Source: Blattamonas nauphoetae (lineage: Eukaryota; Preaxostyla; Oxymonadida). Taken from it: a stretch of 43,635 nucleotides of DNA. The notes beneath the pieces were generated by a model. It was not told where the DNA came from and did no database searches. It saw only the letters and a list, made by a program, of their open reading frames with translations. A program made the position numbers and the translations under genes. The stretch is from assembly GCA_033064195.1 (NCBI GenBank), contig JARBJD010000481.1:1-43635 (forward strand), read 5' to 3'. Positions within the stretch are counted from its first letter, which is position 1. The number at the start of each line of letters is the position of its first letter. Positions 10,101 to 20,205 of the stretch are shown piece after piece.

Positions 10101-12982
10101 TCTTTCTGAAGGACAAAAGCAAGGACAATTCAACAACGACAAACATACTATCGTTCTGTGGGTTGAGAAATTTGAAGAGTACAGCAATAATCCGGTCGTC
10201 GTTCCATCTGCAGCTCTCACCCATCATCGTCTCTCTCTTCAGATGGAACACCTATTTGGGTTATGAACCAGAAATGATTGACGATTTGCTCCAAATGACA
10301 AGAAGCACGACATGCAATCACTGGTCGATCACAAACAACAAACAGATTTGCCTTGCTCCCAAGCAGATGTCTGAATTGTTGATGTTGTTCTCTGTGGGAT
10401 TGATCAAGCGGCTTCCCAATGGAGACGAATTCGACAAGATCTGGTTGGCAGGATCCACCCAGCCCGACGAAAGAATACGAGAAATCCGCCGATTTCTGTC
10501 ATCTGCCTACACACTGAGCGGGATGAACGGAGGAGGCGATTCTCTGCACAGGAACATCAGCGCTTTGAATGCGTTCGTGTGGGGAAAGGACGATCCATGG
10601 CGGACATCATTTTTCATGTTTGACTCGATCTCTTCAGCCGATCGTCACACGATTCTGACGATGCTGAAGTCGCATCTATCTCAGAATCAATCACAGCCAG
10701 AGCCAGTGTCCGCGAGCGACGAATCGAAGAGACATCCGCTGTGGTCCGAAGTTGGGAAGGAAGACTTGGAAATGATCTATCAGTTGAACTCGTTCCGCGT
10801 GAACGATGTGAAACGAAGGCCGTCGAATCAACATGAATCAGAACAATCTTCTGATTCTCCGATCGAATCGATCGTCGCGCGATTTCGACAGCGAATGCAG
10901 AGCATCCCTCCAACGTTCGTTCCAACATGTCTGACAGTCGTTCCATTCTTCCATGCAACTCTCTGTCTGTCGATGATTCCGATTGCGTCGCTTCCGGATC
11001 CGTACATCAGCCTCCATCTCATCCAAAAGACCATTTTGAGAGACGCTACAGAGTTGTCAGAAGAATGCAATGATGACCACCTCAAAGCGGAAGAAATGGA
11101 AGTGAGGAATCAAAATGTGGAAGAAAGGCTCGCAATCACACCCAAACGATGTCGTCCGATTCTTCCCATTCGATCCAAAGCAATGCCTCTTCAGGTCCGC
11201 TCTCATACCACCCCTTCCCGGAAGACAAACACTCCAATCTCCACTCCTCGTGTTCTCCACTTCAGCGACGATGTTCCGAGTGCGATCGCAACCACGCCTC
11301 CTCGCGCAGCCCACCCAAAAACACCGAAAAAGCAGACCGTACAGAAAACACGAAAGAAACCCCCAACTCGAGGGAAAAGGAATGGGACCCAGGTGGATTT
11401 GATGCCTCCTTTCGAATGGCATCCTGAAGGAGACAAAACGCTAAATTTGTTCGTCCCCACATCTGTTCGTGCTGGTGGCCGTGTTCGATTCGCAACAAGC
11501 ATCGATCCCGATGACGACCCCTTCAGTTTCAAGCCAGCTCCCAAAATGAGCAATGCACTCATGTCGCCCGCACTTCCCACTCCGCGATCAGCTCCGAGAT
11601 TAGGGTCGAGATCACAGGCACGGTCGCAAGCTCGATCACCTGCGATTGTGCTCAGAGATGATTCAGATTCAGACTCCGATTTTGAATTGTTGTCACCAGA
11701 AAGGGAGCTTGCTTCACCAACAACAGAACTGAGAATGAATGCACAAGCACCGATCATACCGACGACAGACGATGAAATCTTTGGGTGGAGGAATGATGGG
11801 AAAGACCTGGGAATTGATGTGAACAGGAACGGATGAATTGGAGAGACCACAAAGGAACTTCATCGCATTCTGAACGAGAACCACTTCGTCACGAAACATG
11901 GCAAGGCGCTTGGGAACGACCGATGGTGGGACCTTCGCTCGCAGCTCGACAGAGACATGGAAGTGCTCTGTATCCGACTCAGCCGCGTCCTCAGACGAAG
12001 CGGAGTGGAGTTGGATTGGGTGAAGCAGAAGTCTTCGGAGGGAGAAGAGGAGTCGGTGATATTGCGGGATGATGAAGAATGTGACGAGACTGACGAGGTT
12101 GTGATTGGGAAGAAGAGGAGCTTGTCTGCAATTCCGAGAAACGAATCATCAAAAAGACCTCGACGAACGATATTGTGTTTTTCGACGCCATCTCCAAAAC
12201 TTGAGAGGATTGAGCAGGACGAAGATCACCCGTTGGTCCTGCTCTTCCTCTCATCCGAACTCATCTCCTTCCCGTGGGAGAACACGCGGCAACTGCAGCA
12301 CAGGCCTGTCACAAGAATGACCAGTCTGTCCGCGTTTCTCTCTCGCCTCCAACAGCTCGAGCAGACAACATCAATGACTCCCCTCTTCTCGTCTCTTCCA
12401 ACTCATCCACTCAACGAGGGAGTTGATCCACAAAGTGTCTGCTGTGTCATCAATCCAGATGGAAATCTGAATGACTGGTCTCAACTCATCCAACCACATT
12501 TGCTGCCGAGCTGGACACGTCACATCGACGAACGACCAACGCATGAGCAATTCGAATCACTTCTCCAGAGCCACGATGTGTATTTGTACTGTGGACATGG
12601 AAACGGACAACATCTCTATCCGAGGAATCTCCTCTCCAAACATGCGAGACTGCCAGTCATGATGATGATGGGTTGCAGCGGTGGACAGAGGACGTTTGAT
12701 GGAGAATATGATGCGTGGGGGTACGTGGATGTGTGTGAGCAGTCGAATGCGTCTGCAATTCTCGGCAATCTTTGGGATGTTACTGATGGAGATGAAAACC
12801 GTCTCGTTGTTGATCTTCTGGAAAGGTGGTTGGGAGACGCTCAAGCAAAAAGTAAGTCCCTCCACCAATGTCTGATTCACGCAAGGCAGAAATGCAAAGC
12901 AAAGTATCTTGTTGGGGCAGCGATGGTTGCGTATGGATTCCCGATTTATGCGGCGAATCCGGGACCAAAGCATCTTTCTTGA
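7170..12982 (+). CDS. separase (C50 caspase-like cysteine peptidase)
   Basis: Separase cleaves the kleisin subunit of cohesin at anaphase. Exon 1 (7170-8331) and exon 2 (8364-12982) join in frame across a 32-nt intron, 8332-8363 (GTTTGTTG to TTCTCAG), giving about 1,926 codons, the usual separase size. The N-terminal two-thirds is helical, without named domains. Codons about 1280-1520 form a Pro/Ser/Arg-rich, acidic-patched linker, expected to be disordered. The C-terminal protease domain has the family pattern: CVINPDGNLNDW, then YLYCGHGNGQHL with the catalytic His (codon 1799, base 12596), then MMMMGCSGG with the catalytic Cys (codon 1825, base 12674), then SAILGNLWDVTDGD. One oddity is an in-frame TGA at 11834-11836 (codon 1545), after which the same frame stays open. 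A 36-nt GT-AG segment (11819-11854) could remove it, but it lacks a pyrimidine tract; an assembly error or a broken gene are alternatives. Securin is not in the window. Confidence 0.88.
8332..8363 (+). other. 32-nt intron in separase
   Basis: GT-AG with a pyrimidine-rich end (CACATTCTCAG). Removing it joins two long frames exactly (DDRN then VELHLLGH), which is strong support. Confidence 0.8.
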
Positions 12983-13171
12983 TGGAATCTCTTCTTTTAC
13001 CTCATCAGTGGTGGTAGACAAAGGTGTGTGGGTACAAATCCGATCGAGCAATCATCGATCTTTTCACTTCAACAAACTCTTTTGGATCTATATTTAAGAA
13101 AACACAGTTTGCGAAACTGACAACATTTTGGAGCTAACACTCTTGGTACAGAAAAACTAAACCTCTGACAA
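12983..13171. other. separase 3' flank
   Basis: AT-rich sequence between the separase stop and the mariner target site. There is no ORF or repeat I can support; a polyadenylation signal cannot be called with confidence. Confidence 0.4.
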
Positions 13172-13173
13172 TA

Positions 13174-13206
13174 TACTGCCCGACACGACGTCCTGATCCG
13201 GCTGTA
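13174..13206 (+). repeat. mariner left terminal inverted repeat
   Basis: 33 bp, one mismatch to the reverse complement of 14818-14850. Flanked by TA. Confidence 0.95.
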
Positions 13207-13403
13207 AAACGGATGTATTTTTCTGAATAGAGGCACAATGTGGTTCAATTTTCTATGAATACTAATTTTGAGAGTTAGACACAGTTTGACAATAAAGTAG
13301 AAACCAAAAAATTCTGTGTGACGCGAAAACTGTAAAATAAAAAAAATGATGGTCATGATGTTCGCGACATGACATCTGATCCACTTCATCCAGCTCGACC
13401 ACT

Positions 13404-14633
13404 CTAATATTTCGTCATTTTTCCTTCACGAGAGTAACACTCGAGGAGGCGGTCACCGTATGAGAGAACGATGTTGTCGATACTTTCTTGTGGGATCGAT
13501 TTCCAGCATCTCACGATTGCTTTCAGCAGTGAGTCAATTGTGTCATAAACTTCGAAATTCTCATATAATTTGGTAGTGAGCATTGCCCAGACGTGTTCAA
13601 TTGGGTTCAAGTCGCTAGAGAGAGGTGGAAGGAATTTGTGACTGATATGGGTCGGGATTTTTGACATCATAAAAAAGTTCGAGGACTCGCATCAAAAAAC
13701 GAGACTTGTCCATCGAGCCAGTATCTGGACTGGTTTCACGATAAAGACGTTGAATGGTGTCTCCAACGAATATCCAAGCATGAACAATATCTGTCTCTCC
13801 TGTGTGATGAGACGAGTTTCGATGATGTGGATTCGAACTTTTTTATGGCATCAAAAATTCTCACCCATATTCGCCAATTCAATTCGGGGAAGTTCCGTTT
13901 TATTCTTGTGCCAACCCGCATTATCGCTCAGAAGGACCCGTGTGTCGAGTGGAGGGTCCATCTGAGCGTTTGTGAGTCCGTTGATGAGGGCATCTGTGTA
14001 GATTCTGCCGTTGATGTTCTCTTCTGTGATGAAGAGATTGCTTTTGAACCCAACTCCAACACATCCCCAAATGTTGAGTTTGATTGGATGAGCGCGTGAT
14101 TCTGATTCGGGTCGTTGTGTGTCTTTCTCACTTAATGACCGGTAATACTTATCTGGTCCTCTCCCTCTCACAGTTTTCTCGTCGTCAAATAGACACAGGT
14201 CAGGAAGATAGCCTTTTGAAAGAGTCTCTTTGGCGAAGTCGAATCTGTTTTTGATGTGGTGTGGTTGGAAGGGGGGAACTTTATGATGTTTGTGGAGACC
14301 TATTTTGTTTGCTTTCAGGAAGCGTTGGAAGGAACGGTCGGATCCTGGCAATTTGAGATCTCTTTTCAATTGGATTGCGGAGCTGTATGTTTTGTTCTTG
14401 ATCGCAAGCTGGACATTTTTGAGTGTTTTGTTGGGATAGAGGTGTGACTGGGGTTTATGATTCACAACTCGCGGTCGATCGGTGACGATGAGAGTGTGAG
14501 AGTACTTTGAGACTGTGTTGACAGAGACTTTCAGATGGCGAGCTGTTTCATTTCTTCCTTTGCCTTTCCTTCGTTCTTTCTGAATCTTTCTTTGATTCGA
14601 CAGAGACAATCTTGGAACCATTGTTGAGCGCAA
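13404..14633 (-). pseudogene. Tc1/mariner transposase, interrupted
   Basis: The N-terminal part (14633-13851, 260 aa) starts with a helix-turn-helix region (NETARHLKVSVNTVSKYS). The catalytic triad is visible: first Asp in LCLFDDEKTV (about 14185), second Asp in LLSDNAGWHKNK (about 13915), and the third acidic residue in SSDLNPIEHVW in a second frame (13670-13404). These motifs belong to the DDE/D superfamily that cuts and pastes at TA sites. Between the second and third motif the frame is broken by an extra stretch of about 180 bp (13671-13850), flanked by an imperfect inverted repeat. I tested it as an intron: GT-AG borders exist, but the phases I tried did not join. The protein is therefore probably inactive as read, although the element's ends are intact. 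Confidence 0.85.
13645..13870. repeat. inverted repeat with 152-bp loop inside the transposase gene
   Basis: The arms are 13645-13681 and 13834-13870, matching at about 31 of 37 positions when one is reversed. They bracket the extra segment that breaks the transposase frame. Confidence 0.75.
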
Positions 14634-14817
14634 TCAGAGGCGAATCACGTGTCCTGTCGTTCTACGAATGTCCCCCAACTTTAGTATTTCACGTCATTCT
14701 CTTCTACTGTTCACTACAGTTCTTTCAAAAAAATTCAGGAGATGTCTAACCCCGTGGAGTTGAAGTAAGTGAAAAAGGAACTCTCATCTCTCTCTTGTTC
14801 TGTCAAAAAACAAAAAA

Positions 14818-14850
14818 TACAGCCGGATCAGGTCGTCGTGTCGGGCAGTA
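14818..14850 (-). repeat. mariner right terminal inverted repeat
   Basis: 33 bp, the partner of 13174-13206, ending GGGCAGTA before a TA duplication. Confidence 0.95.
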
Positions 14851-14938
14851 TAGTTGGGTTGATCGCGCAAACATCGAGATTCTTCGAGACAACATCAAGT
14901 TACTGTTTTGATTCAACCTTTTCTAATACTTTAGGCTT

Positions 14939-15315
14939 CAGTTGGTTTCGATGGGTCGGCAAATTAAAATGAACACGAAGAAAGGGGAGATCATCATTCC
15001 TCCAAGTATTTTATCCACAGTATGCTCTATTTCCTTCTCAGATTACTCATATTATCCCAACTTCATCAGAAAAGCATAGCAATTAGTGAAGTGACACTTT
15101 GGAGAAGAGAATTCTGATCCTCCAGTTTCTGTCCGTTTTCAGTTTCCGGGAAAGGTGAATCACTTAACTTGTTGCTATGCTTTTCTGATGAAGTTGGGAT
15201 AATATGAGTAATCTGAGAAGGAAATAGAGCATACTGTGGATAAAATACTTGGTGGAATGATGATCTCCCCTTTCTTCGTGTTCATTTTAATTTGCCGACC
15301 CATCGAAACCAACTG
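14939..15315. repeat. 144-bp near-perfect inverted repeat with 89-bp spacer
   Basis: Arm 1 (14939-15082) and arm 2 (15172-15315) are reverse complements with a single mismatch (CATTCCTCC against CATTCCACC). Each arm reads the same frame (with SMGRQIKMNTKKGEIIIPP) on its own strand and ends at a stop just after the sequence FIRKA. The spacer is unique. The structure would form a long hairpin in RNA or a cruciform in DNA. Confidence 0.95.
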
Positions 15316-15664
15316 TTGTCTGATGTGTGAAAAAGAGAACGGGTGGATCCGAAACAAGCGCTGTTTGTTGCTGGAATTGGGTGGTTCTGAATGAAGTGTT
15401 GTTATACACAATGGAGCGTCGGCCAAAATCAATTTTTCGAATGGTATCAACTTTTCCGGAATAGAACGGAAAATGAATGAAGATCAAACACAGAACGCTC
15501 GCTCTGAGAGGATATGAGCACAACAATCCGAATATAAACTGCTCACAGCAGAAAATGAGTTGAACAAACCTGAAGACTTGATTAGTGAGATAATTATAAA
15601 CTTTTGTCGTCAGATCTGTGATGGGAAAAAACGGAGTTGGATCAAGAAGACGAGAAGGTAACAA
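15287..15664 (-). CDS. hypothetical protein, two exons, overlaps inverted repeat arm
   Basis: Exon 1 (15664-15570) and exon 2 (15503-15287) join in phase across a 66-nt GT-AG intron (15569-15504) ending ATCCTCTCAG, to give about 103 aa. The start is MLPSRLLDPTPFF; the C-terminal half is Thr/Gln/Ser-rich. A competing minus-strand frame (15450-15175) reads into inverted-repeat arm 2 and also looks protein-like, so the true exon structure is uncertain. I do not recognise either product. Confidence 0.3.
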   Translation of the reverse strand: MLPSRLLDPTPFFPITDLTTKVYNYLTNQVFRFVQLIFCCEQFIFGLLCSYPLRASVLCLIFIHFPFYSGKVDTIRKIDFGRRSIVYNNTSFRTTQFQQQTALVSDPPVLFFTHQTTVGFDGSAN

Positions 15665-15963
15665 TTAATCAAATTTTGATTTTTCACTTCAAATCATGTG
15701 CAAAATCAGAAAAAGATCCTACATGTAGCAATATGTGCAAATCTGGGTGAGGAAATGTCACAGAAACCGGAAATCAGAACAAAAAAAGGAGACGAAAAGT
15801 CAGATGAACTAGAAAAACTTTAGTGAGTCGAAAGAAGGAGAATATGGGTACAGTGAGGAGTCGGTGAAGCTTCTCCACATCTGGAGAGAGTTACGACGCG
15901 GGAAAGATTTCAATCAGAACGACCCAATTGGTGAGAAGAGTCAGATTTAGGGTGGCTCATTTT
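15665..15963. other. unique DNA up to the rDNA junction
   Basis: AT-rich sequence without a supported gene. It changes abruptly to 18S rRNA sequence at about 15964. Confidence 0.5.
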
Positions 15964-16178
15964 CGAAAGAATTGGAGTGATCAAAGCAGGCGTTATGCAA
16001 CTGAACAGATTCGCATGGAATAATAAAATAGGACACTTGTTTATTGTTTTCTTCGGAAGATGATAAAGTCCATTTTGTTGGTTTATGGAGCAGGTGTAAT
16101 GATTAATAGGGACAGTTGGGGGCATATGTATTGCATTGTCAGAGGTGAAATTCTTGGATTTATGCAAGACGAACTAAG

Positions 16179-16225
<47 letters not shown>

Positions 16226-16855
16226 AGGGGATCGAAGGCGATCAGAAACCGCCCTAGTCTTAACTATAAACGATGCCAACTAGGGATTGGAGGGAGCTTT
16301 ATGGCCTCGTCAGGACCTTTAGAGAAATCAAAGTCTCTGGGTTCTGGGGGGAGTATGGTCGCAAGTCTGAAACTTAAAGAAATTGACGGAAGGGCACCAC
16401 CAGGTGTGGAGCCTGCGGCTTAATTTGACTCAACACGGGGAAACTTACCAGGTCCAGACACGGGAAGGATTGACAGATTTTGAAGCTCTTTCTTGATTCC
16501 GTGGGTGGTGGTGCATGGTCGTTCTTAGTTGGTGGAGTGATTTGTCTGGTTAATTCCGATAACGAACGAGACCTCAACCTGCTAAATAAGTTGGTCGCTT
16601 TTTAGTAAGTGATGTAACTTCTTAGAGGGACTACTACAGTTGCATGTAGGGGAAGCTTGAGGCAATAACAGGTCTGTGATGCCCTTAGATGTCCTGGGCC
16701 GCACGCGCGCTACACTGATTGATTCAACGAGTTTGTGCTTGCCCGAAAGGGTTGGCTAATCTTTTGAATGTCAATCGTGCTGGGGATTGATCTTTGTAAT
16801 TTTGGATCATGAACGAGGAATACCTAGTAAGTGCAAGTCATCAGCTTGCGCTGAT

Positions 16856-16905
<50 letters not shown>

Positions 16906-16984
16906 ATCAGATGAAATGTTCGGATGATGTGATTGCAGTTGCGCAAGTGACAGCGGTTATGTTAGAAGAACAGTGAATCTTATT

Positions 16985-17045
<61 letters not shown>
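15964..17045 (+). rRNA. 18S rRNA, 5'-truncated (unit 1)
   Basis: The 3' part of an 18S gene contains TTGACGGAAGGGCACC (about 16383), GTACACACCGCCCGTCGC (about 16871) and the 3' end GTAACAAGGTTTCCGTAGGT ... GGATCATTA. It matches unit 2 almost base for base from unit 2 position 31401 onward; one visible difference is ACGCGCGCTACAC against ACGCGCGCGCTACAC. Roughly 700 nt of the 5' end are missing, replaced by unrelated DNA. As a truncated copy it could not make a functional small-subunit RNA unless the junction is an assembly artefact. Confidence 0.93.
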
Positions 17046-17047
<2 letters not shown>

Positions 17048-17107
17048 AAAATTTAAATATATTAAACAATATATGATAATAAAATAAAGTCTACATTTAG
17101 TGATGTA

Positions 17108-17116
17108 GATTTTAAG
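17108..17116 (+). repeat. 9-bp target site duplication, left
   Basis: GATTTTAAG, present once in the uninterrupted ITS1 of unit 2 and again at 20363-20371. Confidence 0.93.
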
Positions 17117-17131
17117 GGGTACCTCAATTCT

Positions 17132-17265
17132 CAGGGGAAAATCTCGATCACAGGGGAAAATCTCGATCACAGGGGAAAATCTCGATCACAGGGGAAAATC
17201 TCAAACACAGGGGAAAATCTCAGTCACAGGGGAAAATCTCGGGCCACAGGGGAAGAATCTCATGG
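17132..17265 (+). repeat. 19-bp tandem repeat in left TIR
   Basis: Seven units of CAGGGGAAAATCTCGATCA; the outer ones are identical and the inner ones diverge (AAACA, AGTCA, GGGCCA). The right TIR has eight units (20206-20347). Confidence 0.93.
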
Positions 17266-17298
17266 ACAAGGGGATTGAAGGAGAAAGAAATTTTGAAC

Positions 17299-17369
17299 AT
17301 GCGTGGTTCAGCGGTAAATGCGTTGGACTTTAATACGGCGGACCCTGGTTCGATTCCGGTCATCAGCAT
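17299..17369 (+). tRNA. tRNA-like Pol III unit in left TIR
   Basis: A perfect A box (TGGTTCAGCGG, 17304-17314) and perfect B box (GGTTCGATTCC, 17347-17357) have normal spacing, and a T6 terminator follows at about 17369. The acceptor ends pair only partly (ATGC with GCAT). The anticodon stem (TTGGA against ACGGC) is largely unpaired. Counting back from the A box puts TTA in the anticodon position after T33, but this is unreliable. I read it as a tRNA-derived sequence that may still bind TFIIIC rather than a working tRNA. Confidence 0.55.
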
Positions 17370-17787
17370 TTTTTGACTTTTTTGATCTTCCTGAATTTCT
17401 CACAAATATGTTACATTCTCTTCGTTTAACGACTTTTCGAAACATGAAATGAAACAAAATCTGAATTGTGCGAAGATCCTTCCAAATCTTAGATCCATTC
17501 CAGTGATCGTTCTCGCTGCGGTTAAGTATTCGCTGATCTGAGAGAAATCGAAAGGAGAAAAAGATATAGGCAATGATCACAGGTTGGAGATGGAACTCCT
17601 GTCCGGAGGAGAGCAGCCGACATCTGACGATCTTCATTTTCTTTGTTTGACCTCATTTTCTCATCTATTTCCAGATCTGTTCTCGATTCTGGAGTCCAAC
17701 TGACTCAGCTGTGTCATCGATGATCTTCCTGTCTTCGCCAGGTATAATCTTTACTGTTCGAATCATCACTTCTTCAATCTTCTACAG

Positions 17788-18388
17788 GTTGAAGATCCTT
17801 TGTGGGGAGATGCGAAAGAGTTTCTACGCACTCCTCAGACACGTCCTGGCTGTTTACTGAAAAGAGAATCTGTGTCTGAGCTGTTTCGTTTGATTATCTC
17901 ACAAAAACTGTCGAAATGTCAGCATTCACGCTCCTTGGTTTGCGTATTTTATCCTGCACATGATTTCATCTCTTTTTCACCTTCTCCTCACTCAGGAACA
18001 AGCTGGCATCGTTTTCGTCCCTCTTTCCACCGACGCCATCCTTCCCGTCCCTCTCACTCTCCCCCCATCCACCCACTCCTCGCCCTCCCGTCGCGACCAA
18101 AGCACCCCTTGCGGCCCCTCAAAAAGCCCCGAAAAGAGCGACGACAGCCAAACATCGCCCAAACCAGCACTGCCCGCAGCAAGTTCCGACTCCGACTGCG
18201 CCATCTCGCTCGTCAGCACGCCGTCGCTACCTTCGTCCACACATCACCTCCTCTTCGTCATCGCGGAGAGCGACACAGAAGGCGAGAAGCACACACACTG
18301 CTTCGCTCGCTGTGTGGGAGAGGAGGGCTGGCAGAGAGTGTTGCCTGAGTATTTTGAGGAAGTGTTGAGACTTTTGAAGCGATTGTGA
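17788..18388 (+). pseudogene. coding-like exons inside the MULE, unrecognised
   Basis: Exon 17788-17937 (50 codons, with GDAKEFLRTPQTRPGCLLKR) joins in phase to 17996-18388 across a 58-nt intron (17938-17995) ending CTCACTCAG. The second exon starts EQAGIVFVPLSTDAILPVP, passes through a Ser/Pro-rich stretch, and ends HHLLFVIAESDTEG ... EEVLRLLKRL. A further upstream intron (17742-17787, 46 nt) has good borders, but the 67-nt exon before it has stops in every phase I tried, so the 5' end is missing or broken. Could be a captured host gene fragment. Family unknown. Confidence 0.4.
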
Positions 18389-18679
18389 GAAGTGGAGTGT
18401 GAATTAAGAGAAGAGAGTGAGGATTGCGCTGAAATAGGAGGAGGAGCGTGTGATGGACTGAAAATGAAACGATCCCGTTGATCTTTCATTTACTTTGATT
18501 CTCTTTCTCGTTCCTTTGTCCAAATTGGTGTGAAAAGTCAACTTTACTTGTGGGTGACTGATCACGCTCATTCTCTTTGTTTACTGTTCTGATAAGCGAA
18601 ACAAACTGAAAGGAAGATAGTGCATGTTCAAATATCTGCCGATGCTTTCACATTCTTGATGAAATGTGATTGAAGCCCT

Positions 18680-19808
18680 ACAAAACGAAAGATCGTCCAC
18701 GAGGCAGGAACCTCGTTGACCCACTCCTCATTCGTCCGCTCCTTTGTGAGCGATCTCTTCTATTTTTCGATTCTTCATCCCATTTTCTACTCGTTGCGTG
18801 CTTCCAGCCGTTTTGTCGCTCGTCATTGGCAGATTCGTCGCTGATCACTTCAACGAGAAGGGTGTCGGACTTTGACATCATAGCGGAGATTAAGAAGCCT
18901 TGTACAATTGCCGCAAATGTTGGAGTTAAATGGTACTCTTCTAAGCCTTGCAAATCGCTCTCAAAGATACATTTGATCCTTTGTTCTTCGAGGAGAGGGG
19001 TATGGTTATTTCGACTGAAAGGACATTACATTCTACCAAAATGAAGCGTAGATTGTTCTCAGAGGTTGATTGCGACAGAAATCACTATGTTCGAATCAAT
19101 TTCAGGGATCGTGGAAGATCCTTGTGTTGCAGGAGGTATTTGAAAGGAGAATGTCGTTTGGACAACATCCACTCCTCCTGTTAACCACTCCAAGCGATGT
19201 TGAAAGGAAGAGAGGGCTTCTGCAGACGAGGTGAATCCACTGTCTCCGCTCAAGATTTCTTGAGATTCGAGGGCAGCTAATTAAGAGAGTGTGGTGGTAT
19301 GAATGACAGCTGATTGTTCAACCGAATAAATGAAGAGTTTAAGATGCGATTGACAAAGAGTTGGGAACAGTGCTTTGCCCGTGCCAACACTGACATTGAT
19401 GCCGGTGAATGGTTGGAGAGGAGACGATGTTTGCGAGATTGATGTCCTCAGTTGATTGAAAGCTGCCGATACTGTATTATTGTGTGTAACTTTTCCGCCT
19501 CTGAAGGAACGAGGAAGAAACAAATGATATGGAATGAAGATCAGACGAGAAAATGGAAGTTATGGATAGAAGAGACACATATTCGAAAGAAAGAGAGAAT
19601 GAAAACAAAATCTTTACCAATTCAAGAGAGAGAAGGATGTATTCAATCTTGTTCCTGCACATACCCATGGATGAAAGTGGCAAATGAATCTGCGTTCTAA
19701 TACAAGTGAAGCGTCTCTCCTGAAGACAAACATCGATGAATTGAGTTCAAGACTCACAAACCTTGAAGATAAACATCCATTTATGGTCATTAGAAGGTCG
19801 AGCTGCAT
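18680..19808 (-). pseudogene. minus-strand coding-like segments inside the MULE, unrecognised
   Basis: Several minus-strand stretches read like exons: a start at 19808 (MQLDLLMTINGCLSS) followed by a 42-nt intron (19761-19720); a stretch ending SLELV before a 117-nt intron (19617-19501); 19500-19281 (with VSAAFNQLRTSISQTSSPL); 19253-19059 (with LTGGVDVVQTTFSFQIPP); and about 18990-18680 (with EEYHLTPTFAAIVQGFLISA). Intron borders are GT-AG with pyrimidine tracts, but phases do not all agree, so I cannot give one complete protein. It may be a second captured gene, convergent with the plus-strand fragment. No family recognised. Confidence 0.33.
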
Positions 19809-20090
19809 GCACACAACCGTTTGAAGAAAAAGTGAGAGAATCTCTGTCAACGAGAGATGAATGTGTGATCGAACACGAGAGTCACTCGGTCAGGGTCACA
19901 GATGAGGAGAGATAGATTTAGGCAATGTGTGCGAACAGTGAAGCGAGAACGATCACTGGAATGGATCTAAGATTTGGAGGGATCTTCGCACAATTCAGAT
20001 TTTGTTTCATTTCATGTTTCGAAAAGTCGTTAAACGAAGAGAATGTAACATATTTGTGAGAAATTCAGGAAGATCAAAAAAGTCAAAAAA

Positions 20091-20161
20091 ATGCTGATGA
20101 CCGGAATCGAACCAGGGTCCGCCGTATTAAAGTCCAACGCATTTACCGCTGAACCACGCAT
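20091..20161 (-). tRNA. tRNA-like Pol III unit in right TIR
   Basis: The inverted copy of 17299-17369. The A box is at 20146-20156 and the B box at 20103-20113 on the minus strand, so both tRNA-like units point into the element. Confidence 0.55.
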
Positions 20162-20205
20162 GTTCAAAATTTCTTTCTCCTTCAATCCCCTTGTCCATGA
20201 GATTC

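Larger units (their letters stand above)
13174..14850. mobile_element. Tc1/mariner-superfamily DNA transposon, complete at both ends
   Basis: The element is 1,677 bp. Terminal inverted repeats of 33 bp lie at 13174-13206 and 14818-14850, starting TACTGCCCGACACGACG and matching at 32 of 33 positions. TA dinucleotides flank it at 13172-13173 and 14851-14852, the hallmark of this superfamily. It carries one transposase gene on the minus strand. The nearly identical ends indicate a young insertion. It sits about 190 bp beyond the separase gene. Confidence 0.93.
17117..17517 (+). repeat. MULE left terminal inverted repeat
   Basis: 401 bp. In order: end sequence, seven 19-bp units (17132 to about 17265), a tRNA-like unit, then unique sequence to CGTTCTCGCT at 17517, where identity with the right TIR stops. 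Confidence 0.93.

Noticed and set aside
13671-13850. Transposase intrusion as a spliceosomal intron
   Set aside because: GT (GTGAGA) and AG borders exist, but the junctions I tested shift the frame by one base; left as an unexplained insertion.
16374-16577. ORFs inside 18S and 28S on both strands
   Set aside because: They lie in conserved rRNA and recur identically in each unit; rRNA explains the sequence.
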